From assembly GCA_026419785.1 (NCBI GenBank), contig JAODTK010005243.1, positions 124,001 to 188,000 on the forward strand: a DNA stretch of 64,000 nt. The letters are read 5' to 3'. Both the position numbers and the translations under genes were made by a program. Below the pieces are notes generated by a model. It made no database searches, was not told where the DNA came from, and saw nothing but the letters and a program-made list of their open reading frames with translations. How positions within the stretch are numbered: the stretch's first letter is position 1; every line of letters starts with the position of its first letter. This document shows, piece by piece, positions 49,154-60,017 of this stretch. The DNA is from Sclerodactyla briareus (taxonomy: Eukaryota > Echinodermata > Holothuroidea > Dendrochirotida > Sclerodactylidae).

Positions 49154-50537
49154 GTGTGCTCCAGGTGTAGCGCTAAGGTGCGCAATTGCGGGATTCCCGC
49201 ACTCCTCTCATGATTCCCGCAGAAAAATTGGTCATATGCGGGAAACATAATAACACACATGAAGCCCAGTACTTATTTATGACACATAAAAAATACATCC
49301 AATATCATAAGATCACGAAGTCCTATGCTTTTTAAAGTCAGAAGAGCCTCGTATAACATGGATGACGACTCAGTTCCTCAGAGCACTACACAACATCTAT
49401 GCCCAATACTCAGTACCCAAGCACCCCACGCAACCCATTTGCTGCAAGTGAACAACTCTTAGCTGCTTCTAGTTCTACGTGTATGATTTCTATGGGCAAG
49501 ATATGTACAGTGCATATCACACACAGTAGTAGTAGGAGCTAGCTGAGGCTAGATTAAGCTCTAATCCCTAATAATATACGGCTGTATTAGATTAGGCTAA
49601 CGATACTTCCTGCAAAGTTCTGCGTAATCGCAGACAGATTGATCGAAATACAATAGAAATACTTCAGCACATTCCGATTTTAACTAGCTCTACCTCAAAA
49701 CTAAGTGTTTAAGACTTACATCTATTTACCTAATGTTTGTCATTCACGATTTCAGCCATCCAATAGGCCCTACACAATCATGTGCATCTAGGTTATACTA
49801 TATGGTGTTGATTGAGTACACTGAAGGGCACTAGCCAAGGCTAGGCCACGTGTGTGGTTGTGGTGGATTGTTACGATTTTGCACCAGGCACAGCTAAATC
49901 TAAAGGATTCAAATAATTCTTAAGTGAGGGGTTTCATGCTAGACTTGGTGGGGGGGGGGGGGGGAGATAACAGATTCAGGGGTGGGGACAGGTTTGGCTG
50001 GCTTTGGGAGATTGGCTCATCGTTCGAGATGAGTGATGATACGGCTATGGCAAATTGAACTAATTTGGAGCTGAGGGGAAAACTAGAATCCTCGACAGAA
50101 TTTTTCACGGATCCAGCACTGACCATAGGCTTAATCTGTTTGGGTCAATGGAAATGATCGCCATCACAGAGGGTGCATAGAGTGGGACGGGGTGGGGGGT
50201 GAATAGCGGGCAGATTTCTGGGGGGAAAGGTCCTAGGCCCAATGACTTTTTTAATCATTTCTGCATTTCTGCTGTAGTGCTGTTGTTTAATCATACTGAA
50301 AAAACAGACCCTGCATACAATTGTTCATCAAAACTAGGCGCATGTTGACTGACATATACCCTGCTGAAGAATATCAATTGCAAAATACGATGGCACTGCA
50401 TTATGGGTAGCTGACAGCAATCAACACATTCTAGAAATCCCCCCCAACTTTTGTCAGATCCCCCTAAATTTTTCCTGAAGGGGGAAATTCCCCCCCCCCC
50501 CAAAATATTAAATCCTTGCGTCAACACTGTTGTGCTC
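49154..50537. mobile_element. Probable hAT-like element, 1.37 kb
   Basis: Element 49162-50529 starts CAGGTGTAGCGCTAAGG and ends CTTGCGTCAACACTG; flanks GTGTGCTC and TTGTGCTC match in 7 of 8 bases. Terminal identity is modest. G13 and C12 runs occur inside. Confidence 0.55.
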
Positions 50538-50879
50538 TTATCCAAAATGTTTCAAATTTGGGTGGGTGGCCTCCGTAAAAATGGCGTTTGAGTTAAAAAT
50601 CTACTGCTGCTCAGTCTGATGAGGTTTCCCTGTAAAGTTTGTAGCCCTGCCAATTGCCACATCATACATCATTAGAAAGAATAATTCTCTAACAAATCTT
50701 GAGAATGGAATTTAAGATGTTTGTTTTGAAATTTAGCTATTTTTAAATGATGGTATCCATAATTTTTCGAAAGAGCCGTTTTGACGAGCTATAGATTTGA
50801 TTGAGTTCCGTAAGATAAAAGAAAGGAATAAAGAAAGTTTGGAGCACACGCTTAGAACAGCGCCTAGCTGTGCTGCGGT

Positions 50880-51020
50880 GAGCCAATGATCCTGACACCT
50901 CGGCCGAGCCCACCTGCTGTGAATGTCAGACGACAGGGTCAGTGCTGCCTGAACAGCAGTTTCCTTCCAGCTCCAATCTTTCGTACTGAGCGCCCAGCGA
51001 GAAGGCCATTCATACACTGG
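50880..51020 (-). mobile_element. Decayed SINE fragment
   Basis: CTCCAATCTTTCGTACTGAG followed by CGCCCAGCGAGAAGG matches the body of the SINE at 11090-11255; pol III boxes are missing. Confidence 0.5.
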
Positions 51021-51539
51021 GTATTGGGTACATTATGCAATCATGTCATGCTGATCTCTACAGGGATCTTTCCCAATATTATTAGATCAATCATCAAAAT
51101 GATCCAGTAGATTCAGAGCCATGCTGGAATATCTCCTTGCTCAAGGCTCAAGTGGGCCCGCCGCCCACACTAAATTAACAACTTACTGTACGCAGCCAGC
51201 TGATCAAAAACCAGAATACCAAATTTTGTGCAGATAGCCTAAATATTGATCCATGACAGTTTGAGCTAAGGTTCTAGCATCAGCCACATTTCTATAAAAA
51301 TGTCACGCACACCAGTGCTGGAAGGCGAATCCACTCCTGACTGCCATGCTTCTCCAGTTAGCTACACGCCAGCACTAGCATACTGCATAGCCTAAGAGAT
51401 AGGCCTAGCCTATTGCATGGTAACATTACACGACAACAGGCAAACATTGCATGCAGATTCTCCCAAACTAGCCAGGTAGGTCTATAGCGCTAACCAATGC
51501 TAACCCGAAACTTTACACAGTCCATGCAGCGGCTAGTTT

Positions 51540-52450
51540 TGACTTTGTGTAGGAAAAATCCCATTACTTTAGGGTGGTGGAATTTGATGTTTTACCTGTT
51601 GGAGGTGCTTTTTATTTTGGGGGCCCTCCGGTGGAGAACTGCTTAGCCTCAAAATTTTGAGGGAGGGGGGGAGAACACCTTAGCTCTATACATATAACCC
51701 CATTACGACCCCTTGTACATCGATGGCCAAGTCATGGCACAGGAGGGTGCTCCGAAAAGTGCCTGTTGTGCAAAAATTTCCTCCCATTGACTTAGTGTAG
51801 TAAGTTACCTGTGAGGTGCTTTTCCTTTTTTTTTTGCCCCCTCCCCATCAACAAAAGGCCCCAGCCCACGATTCTTCCTAGACGGAATCCCGCTCACTTA
51901 CTGTTTTATAACCATGTACACCCACGTCCTGGAATGCCCGGTGGCCCGGAGAGGCCCACAAGTGTTTTTGTGTCAAAGATACTCTCAATTGACTTTGTGT
52001 AGGAAAAATCCCAGTGCCTTAGTGCGTGGAATTTGGCATTTTACCCGTGTGAGGTGCTTTTTGTTTTGGGTCCCCCTCTTCGTGACAGAAGGGAAGGGCT
52101 CAGCCCGCCTCAATTTTTTAGGGGGAGGGGGAAGACACCGTGCCTCTATACCCCGTACCATCCACTCGTGCACCGACACCAAGATATCGAAAGAAGGCGA
52201 TCTGAAAAGTGCCTGTTATTCAATAATTCTTCCTATTGACTTTGTGTGTAAATTACCTTGAGGTGCTTTTCGTTTTTTGCCCCCTCCCCGTCACACCACC
52301 CCCAAGCCCCCAGCCCACTGATTCTCCCAAGGACCAAAGACCTACTTGGCTTCATACCATGGTACCAACCCCACGTCCTTGGATGCCACCTGGCACCGGA
52401 GGAGTGCCCTAAAAAGTGTCATTTGTGCAATGAATTCGTCTTATGACTTA
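51540..52450 (+). repeat. Satellite array, plus-oriented half of a head-to-head palindrome
   Basis: ATTGACTTTGTGTAGGAAAA-type and TTACCTGTGAGGTGCTTTT blocks recur at about 51541, 51787, 51988, 52235 and 52442. Spacings alternate about 246 and 204 bp, i.e. a dimeric repeat. Confidence 0.85.
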
Positions 52451-52454
52451 GGTG

Positions 52455-53365
52455 TGGTAATTTCGTAGAGCATTTTTGCACAAATGGCACTTTTGCGGCA
52501 TTCTCCTGGCGCCATCATCCTTTGCACTGGAAACAATGTGAGGAGCCGGGACCATGCATATAAAGCTACTGCGCTTCATTCGACCTCTGAGAGAATCAGT
52601 GGCTGAGCCAGTCCGTGACGGAGGAGGCAAAAAAGAGGAGCCAAAAAAAAAAGCACCTCACAGGTACTTACACACTAAGTCCAATGAGATATTTTTGCAC
52701 AAATGGCACTTTTTTAGGGCTCGCTCCCTCCTCGGTGCCATTGTGGCGTCCAATCATGTGGATGTCCCAATGGTATGCAAGCTAATTAGCGTCTTTTGTC
52801 CCGAAAGAGTCAGTGGGCTGGAGTGTTTTTTGACGGGAAGGGGGCAAAACACGAAAAGCACCCCACAGGTAATTTACCCACAAAGTCAATGGGATGAATT
52901 TTGCACAACCACACTTTTCGGAGCGCCCTCCTCCTCCTCCCTCGCGCCTTTTGGCGTGTGTGCCAAGTGGATGGTACTTACTGGGGTATAAAGCTAAGGT
53001 GTCTTCCCCTCTCCTATAAAATCTTTATTCCGAGCCCTTCCTTCAACCGAGAGGGGCCCAGAAAACAAAAAGCACCTCAACAGGTAAAAAAAAAGGAAGG
53101 CTGCCGAATTCCCCACACACAAAGCCAATGGGATTTTTCCTAACAAGTCATTGGAAGCATTTTTGCACAAATATCCCTATTTAGGGCAATCTCCCGGCGC
53201 CATCTTGGCGTCAAAGCACGATCGGGATGGTACAATGATTTAAAGCTAAGTAGCCTCTTTCGGCTCTGAGAGATCAGGGGATGAGCCATCATGTGCAGGG
53301 AGGGAGCCAAAAACACACAAAGGCACCCTCACGTAATCTACACACAAAGTCCAATGGAGAAAATT
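52455..53365 (-). repeat. Satellite array, minus-oriented half of the palindrome
   Basis: The same units in reverse complement (AAAAGCACCTCACAGGTA, CACACAAAGTCCAATGGGA), spaced about 209-235 bp, starting directly at the centre near 52452. Confidence 0.85.
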
Positions 53366-54600
53366 TCACAACACAAAGTTTCATGGCAATTTTGGACTTC
53401 GGGTTTGACCTCAGTAGCGCTATAGGAACCCTTTCTCAACTAGCGAGTAGGCATAGGCTGCTACATTAGTCATAGTACATACAGTGTCCACACATCGAAT
53501 CGTTGACCAGTCTGGACTTTTTAATTTACCTTACCGATATCGATCAGATATGGTTAGAAGCGAATGGGTCACATACTGCTCAACATTCTCATGATGCGAA
53601 AAGTCAGAAGATATTTCAAAGAATAGATTCACGAAGGAGCAATTATTTTGGGAAAGCGCTCATCCACCACCAAAACGAAGACAGGAAGCAAAAGCTCATA
53701 TCCCCGGCCCCATTTACGTCCCGGGTTGCCGTTGTTGTGGACAAGGAATTTCAGATGACTTTTACTGTGATTTACTCGTTGGGGACAATTTAGGGCACCC
53801 ACCGCAAATAGCCGGCCCATTGACTTACACAACTTAAATTGACTCCCTTCGAGGTGCTGCCGTGGACAGTAGTACGAAGTTTTCGCCAGGGATCTGTCCC
53901 ACCCACCCATTTTGAAGCTTACATTCACACCTGTCATGGGCCATATCCAATTCACTGTACCTTGACCGTTTAGATTTTCCGCTAGGGTTGCCGTGTTTCT
54001 TTTGCTTTTTTTCCGACCGGTGGCGCAAGCCGGGAAAAATCAATTTTACCAACATCAATTCACTATCTAGAAAATGGCCCAAAATTCGCGCAGACATCCC
54101 AAAACCATCCTCTCAGGTGATTTTTTCGGACATGGTCTGTCTAACACAGGTAACATTAGAGCCGACAGGGGTCCAGAAATCGCTGAGAATTGGGTTTCAA
54201 TGTGATTTTTAGGGACTCTTTTTTGGACAGGGTACTATCCGGCGGCGAACATCAGCTATAGTGGCGTGAGACCTTTCGTCTTTTTTATTTGTTTCTCATT
54301 ATTATTAAACTTGTTTTAATTAGAGAGTAACTCATTTAGCAGGAGCTAATCTCAACCGAGGCCCTCTAGAACACATATATACACGTGAATAAAATGATGT
54401 ACAATATGGAAATGTTACTAAAATAACAGCTTCAAATAATAGTATAGAAATAAGAGGGACAACCAGGAACATTACTACCATACGGTGTGTGTGATTACAA
54501 AGTAAAGATAAAATAGGCATTTTTCCTTGCTTTTTTTATAGTCTGCTGTGTCTGTGTGTGTGACACTTCTTCCAAAAAACATGATCCAAAGAAGCAAATA
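53366..54600. other. Unannotated stretch
   Basis: Two opposite-strand frames of about 90-108 codons overlap at 53503-53955 without a recognisable domain or convincing splice sites. Confidence 0.35.
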
Positions 54601-54639
54601 TAATTGAGTTAAAGTAGACCTGTGTTGGTTACAGTTATA

Positions 54640-55600
54640 TAGAGGAGGACCAATGTTATGGACTCAGGTCTGAGGTTACCTAAGGTCAGCATGCATGGTC
54701 GAAGTCTGAAAAAGCTTGATAACTGTGCAACGAAAGGATGTGGTAGAGCTCATACTTGACATGAGGGGTTCCTCTATAGAGTAGATGTGGCTATTGTTTT
54801 TGGGATCAGGTCAGGCACAAAGGTCAAGATTAGAGTCCAAAGTCTGAAAACTTTGAGAGCACAATAACTGTGCAACGAGATGATGTAGAGAGTTCATGCA
54901 CGATCCCCGATCGTTGGCACATGGAGCATATGGAGTAGATTATCCTTACTGGGTCTAAGGTAAACTGAGGTAACAAGAAGTCAAAGTCTGAAAACCATGC
55001 GAGCATGACGAATGTGCAACCAAATGATGTAGAGAGCTCATTCTTGGCATTAAGGTTGCCATGTAGAGTAGATAATCTCCACGGTATTGTTTGGGTGTGG
55101 CCCAAGGTCACCGAAGGTCAAGAGAGGTCAAAGTCTGATAAGCTTGTGAGCACAAATTAATGTGTAACGAAATGAAGTGGAGAGCTTTAACTTGGCACGA
55201 GGGGTTGCCTCCGTAGTTAGATGATCCCTACTGGTTGGAGGTCAGGTCCCAGGCCACCTGGGGTCAACAGAGGTCAAAGTCTAAAATCCATGTGAGCTTG
55301 AGAACTGTGCATACGAAATGGTGTTGTAGAGAGCTTTTCATTTCTTGGCACGGGAAGACTTCATATCGTGGTGTGGATGATCCCTCTTGTTTTTGGGGTG
55401 AGTTCCAAAGTCACCGAAGGTCAACAAAGTTCAAAGTCTAAAAAGTTGGTGAACAGATCCTGTGCCCAATGAAATGATGTACAAAATTCATTACTGGGCC
55501 ACGAAAAGTTACCATTTGGAGTAGATCTAATCGTTTTAAGTTCAGGTCGAAGGTATGCGCAAATGTACAGTCCCATTATGAAGGCATGAAACCTTGTACG
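54640..55600 (+). repeat. 145-bp satellite, about 6-7 copies
   Basis: AAAGTCTGAAAA, ACTGTGCAACGAAATGATGT, AGAGAGCTCAT and GGTCA.CGAAGGTCAA blocks recur near 54703, 54841, 54982, 55133, 55278 and 55436. Confidence 0.85.
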
Positions 55601-55639
55601 TGCAGAGTGGTCAATGTACCCTTCTGACCATTTGACACA

Positions 55640-56755
55640 CAGCAATATATCATCTCATGAACTGTAACCTAGAACAAGCTCATGGCATGTACTTTAGTTA
55701 GAAGAAAAAATGATTCCTTGCCGTATTCGTAACATATCAAACCTTCGGATGGAGAGTCACAGCTGGCACAGCAACGCAGTATGAGGATTCTTGTTTCAAT
55801 TAATTCACATCAACGTCGCCCACACACAATCAATATTATCGTCAATATCAATTAATTGACATCAATCAATTGATGAAAAAAAAAATCATCGTGCAATGAA
55901 GTATATTGATGGATAACTTTTCAACCGCAAAATGTGCAATCTTGTACAAGTAGTGCAATAGCTTCCTCCCACTCCCATGAAACTTGAGCAGGACCTACCT
56001 GCCCCCGCACACGAAACTGCGTCATTATATCCCCGCAACACTTTCAAATGTTCGTGGATAGGGTTTCTAGGGTGTAGCCGCCTTCTCCGCCACCACCGCC
56101 GCTGCCGGAAACGTCGAGCAGTGAATCTTTGACGCGTTATCCGATTGATCTGAAACTTGGTACACATGTCCGCCCTTGTGAAATCTCGGATAGGTTCGAA
56201 AGTGGGCATCCTGCATGTTTGGCCCTCTAAGTTGGAAGGTTTCAAAGATACAATGCAATTAGTCCGATTTACACGGAACTTGGTGTGTGGGGACAAAATT
56301 GCTGGTCCCGAAAAACATGACTGTGATTTCACGGTCACCGAAAGTCAAATTTGTGGGATTTTTGCGAAAATACAGAGTTACCCGTTTACAGAGTTAAAAC
56401 GCTTATGTTTCGTCTAATGTTTTGAGAACATTATTTTGTGGTGTGAAAATGATGTAATAAAAACATTTCGCAACATTGCTCGGTTAAAATAATAATGTAA
56501 CATCATTAGAACGTTGAAAACATGATACGCCCATTCATACGTCATAAAAAAGTTTTAATAACGCCACATCCAACGTTAGGTTACGAAACATTTTTGCAAG
56601 CTCTCCTTGAATGTTATGAACGTTTTTGTGTTTGCTGGGTAGTCCGATTAACACGAAACTAATTAGTGGGTGGGTTGGTCCTAAAAAAAAACATGACGGT
56701 GATTTCAAGGTCACCGGAGGTCAAAATTGTGTAAATATTATTTTTAACTTTGTCT
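55640..56755. other. Unannotated stretch
   Basis: Contains ATCAATTAATTGA-type short palindromes near 55850-55875; nothing else recognised. Confidence 0.35.
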
Positions 56756-56756
56756 A

Positions 56757-56995
56757 TCAATAACCAGGTACACGGAAAAAGGCAATGCCTCTTTCGCGGT
56801 ACATTGATGTTGTGAGAGGGGGGAACACACGAACGCAGACAGCATCATGCAATTGCCCACCCTTTGTTTCTCCTCGTTCCAGTATCTGATGCTGAAGGCA
56901 ACTGGTACTATACATGTCTTGAGGGACCTGGATTCGGACCCCACCCATAGGGGTGTTGTGTAGTTGACGCTCTATCAAAGGTGCTCTAATCAGGG
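56757..56995 (-). mobile_element. Decayed tRNA-derived SINE
   Basis: On the minus strand: a tRNA-like head (TGATAGAGCGTCAAC, degenerate B box GGGTCCGAATCC) followed by a body related to 11090-11255. Confidence 0.55.
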
Positions 56996-57519
56996 AAATG
57001 CTACTCTAACATTTCCCTGCTTTAATTACCACTCGGATGTGTTCTCATTTCTGTATGATCACGTCTGATTGTTTGACCTCTAGAATGGAATAGAATGAAA
57101 TTTCTGTATCCCTATCCTGATCGAGACCAAGAGGTTCGCCTTTGTCAAAAGGAAGACAGGCCAGGGCTACCTAGCAAAGCCTGGATGACAGTTAAGACCC
57201 TTGTAATTCTTGAGAAAATGGACTGTAATAGGGGATTTGGGTGTGATCGATAGGCCTAATATACTAGAGGTCTTGTAGACCCCTTCTGTAAGGTTGTATA
57301 TCTTCTGTAGTGCTGCACAGGCGCGTACTGAGAGATTTGTCTTGGTGGAAGGGGGGGGGGGGGGGGTGAGGTTGGACTCCAAGGGAAGTGCGCCCTCATA
57401 AATAGCCTCACCTCCCTATCGGCAAATGAGTACAATTTATGGGCCCTTATAGACCACATGTTGATCAGGGGCGTCGTGCAAAAATAAATTCTAGGGGGGC
57501 AACAACATGTGATGACTAA

Positions 57520-58480
57520 TTAATCCGAGCGCCACCACGGGTTGGCGCGCAGCATACATACAAATGTCGTAAGGTAGCAGGAAGGACACTTCCCGCTTTT
57601 CGTGCCTCAGGGAAGGAAAATAAAGTGTCCTCTGTTGCCATAAATGGGGAGCTCCAGTTGGTCATTTGCATTCAAAAAGTTCAAATTAACTAAAATTTGG
57701 AAATGGAAAAAGTGGAATTTCGCTTTGGCCAACAGTATGTTGATTCGAATATACCTTATGAAAGCAGAGCGACATCATCGGAAAACAAATTATGGTTTTT
57801 ACAAATGCACCACGGTGAGCCCCAGATGGCCATTTTTCATTGTATATCGAAAATAAAATTAGCGAATTAAAATGAATTTTCATTTAGCCACCGTATATGT
57901 TCAAGCGGCTTTATACTATCTAATCGAACCATTAGTTGCCGCGCAGCGTGGCGAAATTTTCCGAAATTAGGTCTTTTCAAATGCCAATGGTGATCATCAG
58001 ATGGCTATTTTCATGTGATAATTCAAAAAGAAACTTGGAAGCATTCGATAATTTTCACCTTAGCCACTGTGTGTGATTTCAAGGCTATACAAGCGCAGCG
58101 GCACCATTAGTGCCGCGCAGCGTAGCAAAATTTTCGAGGTTAGGTCTTCTCGATTGCCAAATGGTGATCTCCAGATGGCCTTTTTCAATGAATAAATTTA
58201 AGTTACTTACGTAAGTAGAATGAATTTCACCTTAACCTCTCTATTATGTTCATGCGAATTTGCGAAGCAGCATAATGCGAAGCAGCATAATTGGTTTTCG
58301 TGCAGCGTAGTGAATCTAGTAAAGTACGGTTTTACAGATGTCAAATGGTGAGTGCCCAGATAGCCATTTTATCTGAATTTTTTTTTTTTTTAGATTAAGT
58401 GAAGTGGACAAATGGCACCATGATTTGTCAAGCAGCGTAGCACAAATTTGTCGAAGAAAGGTATCTGTGGGTGGCAAATG
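57520..58480. repeat. ~165-bp tandem repeat inside the hAT-like element
   Basis: Modules with GCGGCACCATTAGTGCCG, CGCAGCGTAGC and CAAATGGTGATCTCCAGATG occur near 57925, 58095, 58262 and 58415 (spacings 170, 167, 153). The same array type is in 13607-14700. Confidence 0.8.
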
Positions 58481-58863
58481 TTAATTCTAGATGAGTGGTT
58501 AAGATCACACACAAAAACAATCCTATAGCCCAGAAAATGTATATTGATCACAATATGATTGACTAAAGATATTTGTGAATTTTCATTGATATGGGCATTT
58601 TAATACATGCATCGACGTTTTCCAGCGTTCATCATGAACGTTCGTTATTATTCCTACCTTTTCTTGTCTGAAAAACCTTCACATATTTTTGGCCTCACTT
58701 GGTATTTATGGTGTGCCGGATTGCATCATCTGGCGGGTCGAGTTTGGCCCGCGGACCGCCATTTGGGAACCCCCGATGCATTAGCTCGCATTTTCTCGGC
58801 CAGCAGAAGTCTTGAGCTGTAAATGACCTCAGGTTGGTCAGTTCGTGGCGCCATGTAGATTAT

Positions 58864-59598
58864 ATCAATATCAGGGTGGCGCCAGCGGGAGGCCATGCCC
58901 CCCCCCCCCCCGTCGGGGAAGCCTCCCCCCCCCCGTCGGGGAATTTTTCCCATCTCATCAGGGAGCCCGAGTGGGTACGCAAAAGGTACCACCCCCGACG
59001 AGGGCTTTTGCCCCGACAGTATAGATTTCCAAACTTCTTTATAGTGAAAATTCCTATAATGAAGCTGAAAATTTTCGGCGCGCTTCGCGCGCCTCATATC
59101 TGTATATAGTAATGCCAAGTTCCTCGCTCTAGTTTGAAATCAGCGTAATCATCTTCCTACAGACTATACACTCGGGGAAAGATATAGATAGGATATACAA
59201 GCCTTATGGATATCTTCGAAATGTCTCTGCAAGAGATTAAGGTTACAATTCGTTTGGGGAGGATGTCGTTCTGCCATCTATCACTGTTTTGCCTCTGTGT
59301 AGAGTGGTGTGCTTTCACGACGCAGTGCCCAAGCATTTCCTGTGCAGTTATTGGAATACCTGACCTTATCTCTAATCCGGGCGTCTGATTTGAGTGGGAA
59401 TTATTTATCAGCAACATTGCTTCTCCACAATGTTATTTCCTTTTTTTTTTCTTCTTCAAGGAAAAGTTCAAAAATGAAACATAAAAAATGCAGGTTTTGA
59501 CTTAGGGGGTAGGGTGAGCCTCGTCAGGGAATTTGGCCCCCCGTCGGGGAACTCGGACCCCCCGTCGGGGAAATCCTGGCGCCACCACTGTCAAATAT
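58864..59598. mobile_element. Nested TIR element, 719 bp
   Basis: Element 58872-59590 has ends CAGGGTGGCGCCAG and CTGGCGCCACCACTG, flanked by ATCAATAT and TCAAATAT, which align as TCAA(A)TAT with one gap. Multiple CCCCGTCGGGGA palindromes sit at both subterminal regions. It interrupts the element 57466-59841 and is therefore younger. Confidence 0.75.
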
Positions 59599-59929
59599 CA
59601 AAAGCCCCGAGCTTAGGACAGACATAGTCTAAGGGTAAGGCAATGGCACTACTAACTATTTGAGTTGTGTGGGGGGAGCAATTCCGTAACAATTATCAAA
59701 AAACAATTGACTATATAGTTTACTTTTCGATCTCGGGAATCCCTTTTTAATATAATTATGACAAAATTTTATGACACCCCTGACAAAAAAATTGGGGGGG
59801 GGGGGGCGGGACCCCGGGCCCCAACGGGCACGACGCCACTGATGCTGATGCAATATTTGCTAAATAACAGCTGCAAAACCTCTACTGAACTGCAAAAAAT
59901 AAAGTTTTGTGTTAACAATTGTATTAGTC

Positions 59930-59990
59930 AATGGGGTCATGGGGGGAAGGTTCGGGGTTCGGACCCCCCTCCGTGGGTACGCCACTGGTG
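59930..59990. mobile_element. Orphan hAT-like right end
   Basis: GGTTCGGACCCCCCTCCGTG then GGTACGCCACTG; no left mate found. Confidence 0.4.
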
Positions 59991-60017
59991 TCGCGAATCG
60001 TAGCTCTGTTGCAGAAG

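Larger units (their letters stand above)
57458..59849. mobile_element. hAT-like element, 2.4 kb, carrying internal satellite and a nested element
   Basis: Element 57466-59841 has ends CAGGGGCGTCGTGC and GCACGACGCCACTG, flanked by ATGTTGAT and ATGCTGAT (7 of 8). It holds a tandem array (57520-58480) and a nested element (58872-59590). No transposase. Confidence 0.8.
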
